A DNA stretch of 64,000 nt from Tupaia tana (GCA_026018925.1 JAKSZU010000009.1:73628041-73692040), one strand, 5' to 3'. Counted from the stretch's first letter, positions 23,490-36,296 are shown. Made by a program: numbers and translations. The notes: a model not told the origin generated them from the letters alone.

Positions 23490-23995
23490 GGTGAGTAATG
23501 GAAAAGGCATAGACTTTGGACTCAGGCAGATTTCAACTTCATTTTGAGCTATGCCAGTAATTAACTTGGGCACTGAATCACTTTTTTTTTTTTTTTTTTT
23601 TTTTTTTTTGAGAGGTTTTTTGCTATAGGGCGCGTGCGCTCGCCAGACATAGAGAGACAGAGAGACAGAAAGCGAGAAATAACCCCCCAGGGGGGATGGT
23701 CACGCCGCAATCCCTTCTCCTCCATTCTCCTCTCGGGATCTTGGGCACACACGCACACGCGCCCGGCGTGAGTTTTAAGCCACCAGGTCCGGGACGCGAA
23801 CCGCAGTTGACTACGTGGGAGTCCAGTGACATAGCCATTACGCTAACTGCTGGTTCCCGGCACTGAATCACTTTGACCTTCAGTTTTCTTATCTGTAAAA
23901 TGGAAGCGATGACATTCTATTTTATAGACTTTTGATAATTCAGTGAGATAATGTATATAAAGCATCTAACACATTGCCTGACATAGATTTTTTTC
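23490..23995 (+). mobile_element. MIR relic split by a SINE-A
   Basis: Left part 23490-23568 (GGCATAGACTTTGGACTCAG…) and right part 23875-23995 (TTTTCTTATCTGTAAAATGG … AACACATTGCCTGACATA) follow the known order of a mammalian MIR element. The young SINE-A at 23585-23858 interrupts it. Confidence 0.8.
23585..23858 (-). mobile_element. SINE-A, subfamily 2, young, inserted in MIR
   Basis: Pure T run, near-consensus body, and GGACGCGAACC (inverted box B with the subfamily-2 change). Perfect 16-bp duplication GGCACTGAATCACTTT at 23569-23584 and 23859-23874. Confidence 0.97.
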
Positions 23996-23999
23996 CCTT

Positions 24000-24640
24000 T
24001 TCTTGAATTTTTCTCTTCTTCGTATTTAACTATTTTTGCTTATAAGATTGGATGCTATTTTCATTGTTTTTAGTTCATATTTATTCATATTAGCCACAAC
24101 ATTTATAGCCAACTTTTGATTCATTCCATGGTCACTAACAACCATTAATTTGGTGGTCTTGGTAATTGATTCTAACAGCTAAAATGAAGAAATGTTTTCA
24201 AAGCATACCTTTGAAAAGTGAGGGAAAACATACACCATTATAATGTAGTAGTAATATTTACCTCTAATAGAGAGAACACTATTTCCTTTCTATTACATCA
24301 TATTGCATTATTGGAGAGAGCAGAATAGAAAAGAAGGTTAGTTTAATGGAGAAAAAGTTCTATCACCTATCCGTTCCTTAGAATGAAGGTTTGCTCTTTC
24401 TGCAATATTTTTCAATACCTCTCGACACCAAATGTTCCTCATAAAGAATAAAACCTGTTTTTCAACCTAGCTATTTGAAGACATTTAAAATAAAAATAGG
24501 AAATAGTACAAATATATAGAAGCATTCTTTTAAAAGATATTTGAATGAAATAATTTATGATTTACAATAGCACCTCTCTAATTTAATGTCAAATACCTTG
24601 AATCCTTTTTAGAATTAGGTGGGGTATAACTTAAAAATAC
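24000..24640. other. Unique spacer
   Basis: AT-rich, no gene or clear repeat. Confidence 0.4.
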
Positions 24641-24648
24641 ATAAAGTG

Positions 24649-24920
24649 AGAGACCAGCAGTTGGTGTAATGGCTATGTCGCTGGACTCCCATGAAGTCAA
24701 CCACAGTTTGAGTCCTGGACCTGGTGGCTTAAACTCATGCCGGGCACATGTGCATGCGTGCCCAAGATCCTGAGAGGAGAATGAAGGAGAAGGGATTGCA
24801 GCATGGCCATCCCCCCGGGGGGTGATTTCTCACTGTTTCTCCATCTCCGTCTTTTTTGCGAGGGCACGTTCCCTATAGTAAAAACTTCTCAAAAATAAAT
24901 AAATAAATAAATAAATAAAG
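24649..24920 (+). mobile_element. SINE-A, subfamily 1, (AAAT)n tail
   Basis: Head GAGACCAGCAGTTGGTGTAA, CTTAAACTC marker, CCCTATAGTAAAAACTTCTC, and a tail that has become AAAT repeats. Confidence 0.9.
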
Positions 24921-24939
24921 TAAAAACTCAGTGTCCGAT

Positions 24940-27900
24940 CATATAAACCCGAGTGCTTAAAATTACAAGTTAACTTTACCTACATCTATATTATCAGAAC
25001 TGAAGTGCCATGTATCATTTCTGTAGTTACATACTTTACTCTCCCCAACTCTTAATACTTTGGTATAATTTTTTGAAGTTTCACCACAAACTTACATTAC
25101 TATAAAAATGTGCTGGTTTATTATGACTTAATACACAGTGAATGCTAATGACATACTAGATACTGTCAGTTGGCTCCATGAACCAAGTTAATTACTCATG
25201 TTGGTGTTTGTGACATCTAAATGCTGTATAATTAAAGACAATCTAATATTTGATAGAGGGGACATGGCCAATTGGCTGGTGGCCCAGAAGGTCTCGGCTG
25301 AGGTGGAAGGGTATATTTATGCCAGAAAATGCCCTGGGTCAAAGACAGTTCTGAGATGGGAATGCCAGGAATTTAAGTAAAAAATAATAAATTAAAATCC
25401 CAAGAAAAAATAGCATAAGATGGAATAACATAGCCCTTTCATGTCTGAGGGATATGCAAAGCCTAGGTTTTGTAGGGGTAGAGACTTATTCAGTCTTTAT
25501 TCTGCATTTCTTCCCTTGTCCAGAAGAAACAATTGACTTGAAGTTTTGCCATTTTTTTTTGCTTGTTTGTTTCTGTTTGTTTTGATATTTTTAATATACT
25601 ATAGCCAACATAAGGCTCTTTCTGGAACCTCAGAGAAGAAAGGCTAAGGTGAGATCCCCTACTCTGGAAACTTCTTCCCTGAGTCCCTCCCTTCCCCTTC
25701 CTAATATATTCATTTGCCATGTTTCCTAACTCTATCATTATTTCAGCCCATGTCATATATATTTTTTTCCTTTTCCCAAGTTGTATTCCAGGAGGAACAC
25801 CCTTATAGACAGTACCCACTTGTACAATGAGTGCAAGAAGGACACATCATAGAATGTCTGGCCAAAGTATTGACTCCAATTTAAGTGTGTGCTATTGTCT
25901 TCCATTCTTCAAATATCAACGAAGACCTGAAAATCAGGTAAGAGTGTCTATAAACAAAATTCTGGATTTTAGTAGATTGTGACCAGGGGACATAGGAGTA
26001 GGAATGTTCAATGTTTTAGTGTTATGACCTCATGCAGACACACCAAATAGAAGTAACATGCCTGACTTTCTCTAAGGAATTTATAAAAGTTTGATGAATT
26101 CTGCCTTTGTGTGGGAGGGTTGGGGAGGTGGAATGAGACTGGAATTCCAAACAACTTCTACAAGCTAATGTGGGCAAAAATAAACTAGACAAAGCCTGTT
26201 AAAGGCAAGCTCACTTATGGAGCAATACCAGATCACAGGAGTACAAGATGGTCCTGGATTGGTTATGTGTAAGTATAGCAAATAATTGTGTTGAGCCTAT
26301 GAGTGTCATAGGTCAAAAATGCCAGTAATAGAATGCCTTGTGTTCATCAACTGTGAAGATTATCTTATATATAGGTGTATTATTAGTATGAAGGTGTGAG
26401 ATAAAATCTTCTTGGTATATTCTGCATTAGTAATTTTTACCATGTCCCATATATAGACTAATGTGTTCAGTTTCAGCATTTATGGCCAAAATGAAATGTG
26501 GAGTATTTAGAGGTGGGGCAGGCTGAGCTAGCCAATGTAATTCTTTTGAAAAATCTTAGAAAATTAGCCTTTTAAAATAATCCTAAGAGAACTGAAGTTT
26601 TAGCTTAACTATAAGTCTTCAAGCAGTTAGAGATATATCCTACTAGGGGTAGAAGTTAGAAGTGGTGGGTCAGACAGTTTTTCATTTCCACTCAAGTCAG
26701 ACCAGACGAGACAAACTTTAATTAGAGTGGAGAAGTCAGAAGTTTTTTTTTAATGTTTCTTCTCATTCCACAATATTGGAGAAGTCAAATTATTTAAATG
26801 TAGAAAGAGATTAAAATATTTTCCCCTTTGAAATTTCTCTGAATATGGCAAAAGGCTACCTTCATGAAATGATTTTGGTACAGATGGGCCATATGGCAAA
26901 GCGAGTCTATTAGTAGATGTGTAGAAAGCCCTTTAAGTAATAGAAATCTGTGAAATAAGGTTCATTCACCAGTTAAAAGGAGAAAATTTGATTTCTAAAC
27001 ATCCATTTTGTTTCTCATTATAATTTTGATAGCATTTGCCCTCCAGGGCGTTTTTAAACACTCATCTTCAGAGACTCTAAGATTTCCCAGACCTCTTTTA
27101 CATTTGTAAATATTTAACATCAACATTTTTTTTACAGTTTCCAATGTGCCTACACATTTGTCCTTTGTTTATCCTGACTTCCTAGGCTATGTTCTAGCAA
27201 AATAAAAAATGATGCATGTGAGGATATTTCTAGCTAAGTATCACATTTCTGGTTTATTAGATAATTCTAGTTCTTATTTAGTTTTCTACCTCTAGAATTT
27301 TTTTTTCCATGTCCAGAGCAGATGCCTGTGACAATTTGCTGAAATTAAGTGGGCTGTTAAGCTGCTCTCAATTCACTTTAAATTATGTACAGATATAAAT
27401 TTTCACAACATGAACTTACTTCAAGAGACAAAATGAGAAATTAGAGAAAAGTGAGAATTTTTAAAGTACTAACTCACTGAGTATATATGACCAAGAAATG
27501 TGATAGACATACTAAAGGGATATTTTTTTTTCTTTCTTCTAATTTCACTATGGCTATATCTAAATGCTCCAAGGCAGAATAATCAAATGACTGGCAATTT
27601 TATGCAATTAGCTACTTGTTTGGGCTTAAAGGTACTCAATACACATTTCTGACTATTTTATTTTCACTGAAATTTTCAGTGGAAATTTCACTCAGTTGCT
27701 TCTCTCAAATGAAGTAAAGTGAAGAATTAGAGCAATTATCCACATGATTTAAACAAAAAGATGACTTCTTTAACCTCCATTACAGTACCTGAATATTTTA
27801 AGAGAAATGTTAGTTTTGCTTGAAAGCTAGAAAAAATGTTGGTGTTAAATATTCACAAATGTAATATTTTTTCAAAAAACTGTGCAAATCCTCAACTTCT

Positions 27901-28610
27901 TTGTTGTTTTATATGTGTCTGAACATTACTGCAGTGGTGCTAATTAATGGGATGCATAATTTACTTATTCTTGATAAGAAAGGCATGTTTAAAGACAAAT
28001 AGCAATTCTAAATTACCTCTGTGAGAACAAGCTTATGGGGAAAGGGGAAACAGATTCTAAGCTATCTCTTGTAGTTATTGGTATAGTATTTCACCAAAAA
28101 CGTGTAATAAGAAAAAAAGAGATATTAAAATTAACATTTTAAATGTCAAAAATGTCAAATAACAAGCTGCTACAAGGAGTGGTGGCTAAATAATTAAAGG
28201 GGCTTTTCTCCACTCTAAACATACATCTTTACTTTGTCAGTTAATTTAAACTATGAGCAGAGACAAGGTAACAATAGTATTTTATTGCTAAATAGTGCTT
28301 TAAAGAAATAGAAAATATAATATAATTAATTTATCTTAACTTTTAAGAAACTGGAAAACCAGAAAAGCAAATCAACCCAGATTATATGACTACAGAACAA
28401 GTTCTAGAATCAATGAATTTAAAATTTAAAATTTTGAAAAGGAGAGTATCTGTTTACAAAATTTTAAAATTGAGTATGTCTAATTACAAAAATATGGACC
28501 ACATGATTGTTTGAATTTTGGCTCAGAGTGATCAATACAAGTATGTGACAGAATGGATATAGGTTTACAGTAATTAACCATTAGCACGGGACCCTCTGTC
28601 TTCATACATT
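24940..28610. other. Longest stretch without a recognised repeat
   Basis: About 3.7 kb of AT-rich sequence in which I see no SINE, L1, splice-bounded open frame or RNA gene. Open frames are at most about 110 codons and have no motif. It could be ordinary intergenic or intronic DNA, or contain old repeats too diverged to see by eye. Confidence 0.4.
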
Positions 28611-28627
28611 GTCTTTTAAAATCCTTA

Positions 28628-29193
28628 CAACAGCCAAGAAAACTGACGATACTATACGAGAAATACTAGATACCATGAAATGCCTAAACAACCAAATAAT
28701 TGGTACACCAGAAGGTGAATAAACTAATAAGGACATTGATAATCTATTCCAAGAAATTCTGGAAGAAAACTTTCCAAGTCAAGAGAGGCATTCAAACAAC
28801 CAGACCCAAGAAATACAAAGAACTCCATGTAGAATCAGTCCAAGAAAATCCTCTCCATGGCACATCATAGCTACATTGGACTAAACCACAGACAAACACA
28901 AGATATTAAGATTGGCAAAAGAGAAATGACAAATCAATTATAAAGGCTATCCCATCAGGCTAACATCGGACCTCTCATCAAATACAACGGAAGCAAGAAG
29001 GGAATGGGGAAATATATTAAAAGTGTTAAATGAAAAATAATTTCAACCAAGAATAAGATACCCACCAAGATTATCCTTCATATGGGAAAAGAAAATAAAA
29101 ATGTTCTCAGATAAACAAAACCTGAAACAATTTACCAACTCCAGACCAGCTCCTCAAGAAATTCTGAAAGGAGTAGTATACCAAGAAAACTAA
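28628..29193 (+). pseudogene. L1-c ORF1 remnant (C-terminal part)
   Basis: Aligns in DNA with the L1-a ORF1 region (ATACGAGAAATACTAG is shared) and ends …GTAGTATACCAAGAAAACTAA at about 29193. The N-terminal part is missing because of 5' truncation, and the frame is broken. Confidence 0.8.
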
Positions 29194-29722
29194 AGACAAA
29201 CAGAAAGCAATTAGACAACAAAAACAACTGAGTATATGGCCAACTTAATGATAGGGACAAGTCTGGAAATATTGATAATAGCATTGAATGTTAATGGATT
29301 AAATTCTCCAATCAAGAGAAACAGACTGACTGAATGGATTAAAAATCAGAAACCCTCCACCTACCGCCTACAAGAAACCCATCTTATAAATAAAAACAAA
29401 CAAAGACTAAAAGTGAAGGGCTGGATAAAGGTATTCCATACAAATGGAAACCAAAAAAGAGTAGGAGTCATTATACTGATTTCAAACAAATTAGGCTTTA
29501 AGACAAAAACGGTAAGAAGAGACAAAGAAGGGCATTATATAGTAGTAAAAGGACTAATTCACAAAGAAGATATATCACTTATAAATATCTATGCACCAAA
29601 CTTAGGAGCACCCAAATATGTAGAGGAAAGACTGCGAGATCTAAAAGGAGAGATAGATTGTAACACAATCATTGTTGGTGAGCAAAACACCCCATTATCT
29701 CCTTTAGACAGGTCAACGAGAC

Positions 29723-29723
<1 letters not shown>

Positions 29724-29753
<30 letters not shown>
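29724..29753. repeat. Internal A30 tract inside L1-c ORF2
   Basis: Thirty consecutive A bases. L1-a has only about seven at the equivalent site (near 4525-4531 on the other strand), so the tract has expanded. Confidence 0.95.
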
Positions 29754-29754
<1 letters not shown>

Positions 29755-31040
29755 CAAAGATATTCTGGACCTAAATGATACCATAAATCAAATGGACTTG
29801 AGAGAAATCTATAGAACTTTCCACCACAAAACCAGAAAATATACATTTTTCTCAGCCCTGCATGGTACTTTCTTGAAGACTGACCACATGATATGGGACC
29901 AAGGCAGCCTTTACAGATTCAAAGGCATAGAAACTATATCCAGCATCTTCTTCAGCCATGATGGAATTAAACTTGCTATTAATCTCAGGAAAAGCCCTCG
30001 AAAGTATACAAATACATGGAAACTAAATAACCTACTTCTGAATGACTTGATGATGACTGAAAAGACCAAGACTGAAATCAAAAGATTCATGGAAACAAAT
30101 GATAATGAGTACACAAATTTCCATAATTTATAGGACACTGCAAAAGCAGTCATAACAGGGAAATTCATAGCAATTAGTGTGCACAAAAAAAGATGGAAAG
30201 GTGGCAAAAGGACAACCTAACATCATGCCTCAGGGAATTCTAAAAACAACAAAAGAAAAAAAACAAAAGACACAAGAAAAAAGAAATAATATTTAAGCTG
30301 AAATATCTAAAATAGAAAATAAGCAAACTATACAGAAAGTAAACGAGAGCAAAAGCTGGTTCTTAGAAAAGATAAACAAGACTGACAAACCATTATCTAG
30401 ATTAATTAAGAAGAGAGAAAAAAAACCAGATACATCAAATTCACAATGAATCAGGCGACATTACAACTGACATAGTAGAAATACAAAACATTATTGGAAG
30501 ATACTATGAGCAACTCTATGCCAACAAAGAAGAGTACCTGGATGAGAGGGCAAATTCCTGGACACATATAATCTACAAAGATTGACACAGGAGGACATAA
30601 AAAGCCTGAATAGACCAATAACAAGCAATGAGATTGCATCAGTAATAAATAACCTCCCCCCCAAAAAAAGTCCAGGTCCTGATGACTTCACTGCCAAATT
30701 GTACAAAAATTTTAAAGAAGAGGTAATCCCCATTCAATTCACACTGTTTCTAGAGATCCAAAAGGAAGGAACCCTTTCCAAATTCATTCTATGAATCCTC
30801 CATTACCCTCATTCCCAAAATGGATAATGATACAATAAAAAAGGAAAACTACAGACATATTCTGATGAATATAGATGCAAAAATCCTCAACAAGATACTT
30901 TGTAACCGTATTCAATAGCATAAAAAAAAGATTATTCATCATGACCAGGTAGGCTTAATCCCAGTGATGCAAGAGTGGTTCAGCATATGCAAAACCATAA
31001 ATGTAATATATAATACTAACAGAAAGAAAGATAAGTATCA

Positions 31041-31311
31041 GAACCAGCAGTTAGCATAATGGCTATGTCGCTGGACTCCCATGTAATCAACCACGGTTTG
31101 AGTCCCAGACCCGGTGGCTTAAAACTCATGCTGGGGGTGTGTGTGTGTGTGCGTACCCAGGATCCCGAGAGCAGAATGAAGAGAAGGGATTGCAGCGTGG
31201 CCATCCCCCCTAGGGGGAGGAGATTTCTCGCTTTCTTCTCTCTGCCTCTCTCTGTCTGCCTGGCGAGTGCACATGCCCTATAGCAAAAATTCTCAAAAAA
31301 AAAAAAAAAAA
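31041..31311 (+). mobile_element. SINE-A inserted in L1-c
   Basis: Head GAACCAGCAGTTAGCATAAT, CCCTATAGCAAAAATTCTC and a poly(A) tail. Perfect duplication AAAGATAAGTATCA at 31027-31040 and 31312-31325. The insertion is younger than L1-c. Confidence 0.97.
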
Positions 31312-33663
31312 AAAGATAAGTATCATATCATTATTTCAATCAATGCAGAAAAAAGCATTTGACAAAAAACAACACTCCTTCATGATTAAGACTCTCAATA
31401 AAATCTGCATAGAAGGATAATTTCCCAGCATGATAAAAGCCATCTATGAAAAAGCTAACATTATACTAAATGGGGAAAAGCTTTTTCACTGAAAACTGGT
31501 ACAAGACAAGGTCGCCCACTTTCTTCACTCCTATTAAATACTGTACCGGAAGTCCTAGCCTATGCAATCAGACAAGAGAAGAAAATAAAATGCATTCCAT
31601 TAAGGAAAGAATAGCTGAAATTATCTCTGTTTGCAGATGACATGATTGTATACATAGAACACCCAATAGTATCCACGAGAAAACTTCTAAAAGTAGTAAA
31701 TGCATACAGTAAAGTGACAGGATACACAATTATCTTACAAAAATTCATAGCATTCCTATATACAAACAACAATCAGACAGAGACAGAACTGAAGAAATTA
31801 ATACCATTTGCCATAGCTACAAGTATAAGATACCTAGGAATTAAACTAACCAAGAAAGTCAAAGACCTCTATAAGGAAAACTATGAAACCCTTAAAAAGG
31901 ACATCAAAAAGGACACAAAAAAAGTGGAAGAACATTCCATGTTCCTGGATTGGCAGAGTTCATATAATGAACATGGCAATCCTACTCAAATTAATCTACA
32001 TGTTTAATTCAATCCCTATAAAATTACAAGACATATTCTTCACAGATCTGTAAAAGACAATTATAGAATTTGTCTAGAATGATAAAAGGCCCTGTATGGC
32101 CAAAGCTATCCTGTGCAAGAAGAGTGGAGTGTGCGGCATCTCACTTCCTGACCCCAAAATATATTACAAAGCTGTGATAATCAAAACAACATGATATTGG
32201 CACAAAAACAAACATTAGGGCCAATGGAACAGAGTAGTGACCCCAGAAATAAACCACAAAACATACAGCCAACTGATGTTTGACAAAGGGTACTAGTCAA
32301 CCCAGTGGGAAAAGGAAAACCTAGTTAGCAAATGGTGCTGGAAAAACTGGATAGCTACCTGCAGAAAGATGACTCAAAACTCCTATTTGTCACCATTAAC
32401 AAAAATCAACTCAAAATGGATCAGAGATCTAAACCTAAGACTGCAAACTATACAACTACTGGCGGAAAACACTGGGGAAATTCTGGGAGACATTGGAGTA
32501 TGCAAGGATTTCTTAAGCAAGACCCCCAAAGCATAGGCAATAATCCCCAAAATACACAGGTGGGATTACATCAGGTTAAGACATTTCTGCATAGCAAAGA
32601 ACACCATAATTTGTGTGAACTGACAATCCTAAGAATGGGAGAGAATTTTTGTTAACTGTATCTCAGATAAGGGACTGATGACCAGAATACACAGAGAACT
32701 CAAGTGGCTTACCTGGGAGAAAAAGATGAACACAATTAAAAGATGGGAAAATGAGCAGAATAAACAACTTTCGAAGGAAGCCAAAAAGTATATGAAAAAA
32801 TGCACAACATCCCTCATCATGACGGAGATCCAGATCAAAACCAGGAGATACCACCTAACCCCAGTCAGAATGGCAAAGATAAAAAAAAAAAGGATAAATG
32901 CTGGAGGGGATGTGGTAAAAGGGGAACACTCCTACACTTCTAGTGAAAATGTAAACTGTTCCAGCCACTGTGGAGAACAATATGGAGGTTCCTCAAAGAC
33001 CTTCACATAGAACTATCATATGATCCAGCAATTCCACTCCTGGGTATCTACCCAAAGGACAGGAGAATGTTCAGTCCGAAAAGCGCTTGCACAACTATAT
33101 TTACTGCAGCATTGTTCATGAGTGCTAGGACAAGGAACCAACCCAAATGTCCACAAACAGATGAATGGATTGAAAAAGTGTGTCACATATACTCCATGGA
33201 ATATTATTCAGCCATAAAAAACAACAAGGCCCTGGAACTTGATAGAAAGTGGATGACTATGGAATATTTGTTACTGTGTGAAGCAAGTCAGGCTATGAAA
33301 GAGAGACATTGTATGAGTCCGCTTAACATATACTGACTGTCCACACTCTATGGTAGAGACTGAAAGACTGGAGGAAATAAAAGCATTAAAAATTGTTATG
33401 GACACTAGAGACAAAGTGGAAGAGTGTGGGAGGGCAAGAGTGCAGGAAAGGAAATTAGGGTAAAAAATTGGAGTGATAAGATATTTGTGGGAACCTGATA
33501 TAGTTTGTTGTCTGTTGATGCGGCTGTGTATAGTATTCTCAGTTGGACTGAGATGTGTATCATGCTGGGTAAAGTCTCTTTACAATCTAAATGATGTATA
33601 GCGATTAAGTGTATAAATAATAATAATAATGAATTTAAAAAGAATTTTTAAATAAATAAATAA

Positions 33664-33721
33664 TGATCCCCCAACTTAGCAGGTTAATGTAACACAAAAA
33701 ATAAAGTAAAATAAAATAAAA
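33664..33721 (+). other. Candidate 3'-transduced segment of L1-c
   Basis: About 58 bp lies between the ordinary L1 3' terminus with its first A-rich tail (to about 33663) and the downstream target-site duplication. It contains non-L1 sequence (CCCCCAACTTAGCAGGTTAA) and ends in a second A-rich tail (TAAAA repeats). This is the layout expected of 3' transduction. Confidence 0.5.
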
Positions 33722-33739
33722 TAAAATCCTTATGATTAC

Positions 33740-33890
33740 TCCACAATGTAGGTTTAATTATATAAATTTAAAAATGGAAGAAATGGAAGGTAGAAGAACT
33801 TAAGTAACTTGCCCAAGGTCACATAGCTGACACGTGTTACAAACCTTGATTTAAATGCAAGTCTGTCAAATGCTAAATAACACTATTACT
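33740..33890 (-). mobile_element. MIR relic flanking L1-c
   Basis: AACTTGCCCAAGGTCACATA and the following bases match the conserved central part of MIR in antisense. The left continuation appears at about 28590-28616, so L1-c inserted into this relic. Confidence 0.7.
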
Positions 33891-34029
33891 TATTGATGAG
33901 AGAAAGCATATATAATGGAGTAGTAGCCATTAAAACAATTGCCAATGAAAAGATACTACCGTTTATGAATACATTTATGTTAGAAAGGTTTATTTAAAAC
34001 CTAATTTGAAATATTTGCTATTAATACCA

Positions 34030-34258
34030 GAGAGAGGGAAAAAGAGAGAGAGAGAGAGAGAGAGAGGAAAATGAGAAAGCACCCCCTCATGGGAGATGGT
34101 CACACCACAATTCCCTCTCTATTTTTCTTTTCAGGATTTTGGGTATGCATGCACATGCACCCAGCACATATTTCAAGCAGCTCAGTTCAGAATTTGAACC
34201 ACACAGTTGGCCTTGTGGGATCCACCCACCTTAACCACAATGCCACCTGGTGGCCCTG
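34030..34258 (-). mobile_element. SINE-A-old, antisense
   Basis: GA run, CACCCCCTCATGGGAGATGG, and inverted head ending CACCTGGTGGCCC. Confidence 0.8.
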
Positions 34259-34405
34259 AGAAAATCTTTTAAACTTTCTGGGCCCAATTTTCCTCATTTA
34301 TAGAAAAAGAAAACATGCCAATCTGTTAAGACTGTCCTTGATACTTCATTTTTTTCATATATCTAATTTTATCAAAGTCTTATTGCCTTCAAAATAGTAA
34401 GGAAA

Positions 34406-34668
34406 GGAACCAGCAGTTACCGTAATGGCTATGTCGCTGGACTCCCATGTAGTCGACTGCGGTTCGCATCCTGGACCCGTTGGCTTAAAACTCACGTCAG
34501 GCGCGTGTGTGTGCGTGCCCAAGATCCCAAGAGGAGAATGGAGGAGAAGGGATTGCGGAGTGACCATCCCCCCTGGGGGGTGATTTCTCGCTTTCTGTGT
34601 CTATGTCTCTCTCTGTCTGTCTGGCGAGTGCACGCACCCTATAGGGAAAAACTTCTCCCCCCCCAAAA
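34406..34668 (+). mobile_element. SINE-A, subfamily 2
   Basis: Head GGAACCAGCAGTTACCGTAA, box B-like GGTTCGCATCC and CTTAAAACTC. Perfect 15-bp duplication AAAATAGTAAGGAAA at 34391-34405 and 34669-34683. Confidence 0.96.
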
Positions 34669-34764
34669 AAAATAGTAAGGAAAACAGACATATACAAAGT
34701 TATGCAATGAGAAAGCTATGTACAAAAAATAGAGATAACACAAGGATCATTATTTTTTTCTCTA

Positions 34765-35375
34765 ACAATTATTTACTAAGCATGTACTATAGCTAATACT
34801 CTGGATGATGGAGACACATAGTGGTGAGAAAAAGTAGAAATGGCCCTACCATCTTATAGCTTTTCTAGCTTACATTTTAATGAGAGAGTCAGACAATAAT
34901 CAAATCATGTCACAATAGATGTATGTATTCAGACTGTAAGTTAGCTTAAACAACATGAAATAGGTAAGAAAAACATGAGATGTAAATGGAAAATTATCAG
35001 AAGATAAGACTGGAGAAGTATTCATATACCATTTCATAGTGGGTCTTAATGCTACTGAATGTAGATTTAATCTTGAACATGATGGATACTCACTGAAAGC
35101 ATTTAGGCCAGGAGGTAACACTATCACCTATATTTAATCAGATATATGTATTAGGAAGATCATTTTACCTTTCCTTCAAAATCCAACTTAAATTCCAAAT
35201 AGCTGCTTTGATTTTCCTATCTTCTGGTAAAAATAAGTATTTTCCTTTTTCACATAGACAGCATACAGTCTATTTTCTGTCAGTACTACTGACATATGGG
35301 TTTCTCTTCCACATTAGATTGTGAAATTTTGGAGTTTGGGAAATATATTGGTTTCCTTTATAGCACATCTGCAGG
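34765..35375. mobile_element. L2-like ancient relics
   Basis: 34765-34900 (ACTAAGCATGTACTATAGCT… GATGGAGACACATAGTGG) and 35150-35375 (CAACTTAAATTCCAAATAGC … CACATTAGATTGTGAAATTT) resemble well-known L2-like mammalian segments. They are heavily decayed. Confidence 0.4.
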
Positions 35376-35621
35376 GAAAAGACATTTGTGAGATGCCAAA
35401 GAGATCAAAACAGAGAAGTTTCAGAAATTTCACAAGCTAAACTTCCAGCCTTGGTCCAGAAATCAAGTCAAGGAAGCCACTTGCAGGCTTTCAAGATAGT
35501 CCAGGTGACAAATAATGTGTGACTGAACTGGGAAGAGTATAACAAGGAATGGAGAAAAAAAAAAACAGATTTAAGAGATTCATTCACATATGTAATTTCA
35601 AAACACATTTAAGAAATGTTT

Positions 35622-35799
35622 GGGCCAGCAGATGGAATACAGGTTAAGGTGCTGGATCCCACATGGCTAACTGGGTGGTTCTACTACTAGGCCTAGTAGA
35701 TTAAAAGTCACACTGGGTACTTGTGTATGCATGTCCAAAATCCTGAGAGGAGACTGGAGGAGAAGGGATTGCAAATATGGCTGCCCCACCCATGGGGTA

Positions 35800-35861
<62 letters not shown>

Positions 35862-35910
35862 GTTTCTCTTTGGTGTGCACATGTATCCTCTACCAAAAAC
35901 GACAAAAATA
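35622..35910 (+). mobile_element. SINE-A-old with CT run
   Basis: Head GGGCCAGCAGATGGAATACA, body with GGAGACTGGAGGAGAAGGG, CT run at 35804-35857, and tail CTACCAAAAACGAC. Confidence 0.85.
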
Positions 35911-35934
35911 AATGAATACATCAATAAATGTTAA

Positions 35935-36180
35935 GACAATCATATGGTATAGCGGTTATGTTGCTGGAATCCCACATGGTCGATCGTGGTTCAAGTCCTA
36001 GACCCAGTGGCTTGAAACTCATCCTAGGCACATGTGTGTGCATGTCCAAGATCCCAAGAGGAGAATGGATTGCTGCATGGCCATCCCCCCATGGAAGGAT
36101 GATTTCTCACTTTCCCTCTCACTGTCTCTCTCTGTCTCTTTCTGTCTCTGTGCGAGCGCACATGCCCTAAAACCTCTTAA
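35935..36180 (+). mobile_element. SINE-A-old, sense
   Basis: Head-like ATGGTATAGCGGTTATGTTG, box B-like GGTTCAAGTCC, and end GCCCTAAAACCTCTTAAAA. Confidence 0.85.
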
Positions 36181-36295
36181 AAGGTATTTATTCAGTACCT
36201 CCTCTATGCCAGGGACTAATTTAGCTGTTGAAGATGCAGCACTGAGCAAGACAGATATAGTTCCTGTCCCAATGAAGTTGGATGCAGTATAAAAT
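36181..36295 (+). mobile_element. L2-like relic
   Basis: TTCAGTACCTCCTCTATGCC, then GATGCAGCACTGAGCAAGAC and TTCCTGTCCC, follows the familiar L2-like order. It abuts a MIR. Confidence 0.45.
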
Positions 36296-36296
36296 A

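Larger units (their letters stand above)
29236..33336 (+). pseudogene. L1-c ORF2 remnant (endonuclease, RT, C-terminal domain)
   Basis: Begins MANLMIGTSLEILIIALNVN at 29236. The 29236-29778 frame gives the endonuclease N-terminal part. The 29792-30133 frame continues it in another register after the A-run expansion. The 30582-30794 frame holds [20 protein letters not shown], typical of the start of the L1 reverse transcriptase. At about 31625-31651 the bases read [11 protein letters not shown], the catalytic FADD motif. The last frame, 33067-33336, ends …HCMSPLNIY. Multiple frameshifts and a SINE insertion inactivate it. Confidence 0.9.
28628..33721 (+). mobile_element. L1-c: sense LINE-1, 5'-truncated, with SINE insertion
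   Basis: Starts inside ORF1, followed by a short inter-ORF gap, ORF2 (29236-33336), the 3'UTR, an A-rich end at about 33663 and a further segment to 33721. The duplication TAAAATCCTTA is at 28617-28627 and 33722-33732. It is interrupted by a SINE-A at 31041-31311 and a 30-base A run at 29724-29753. Flanking DNA resembles a MIR, split by the insertion. It has many stops and cannot encode functional proteins. Confidence 0.93.

Noticed and set aside
29236-29778. Intact endonuclease gene
   Set aside because: The 180-codon frame is only the start of a broken L1 ORF2 and ends in a poly-lysine read-through of the A30 tract.
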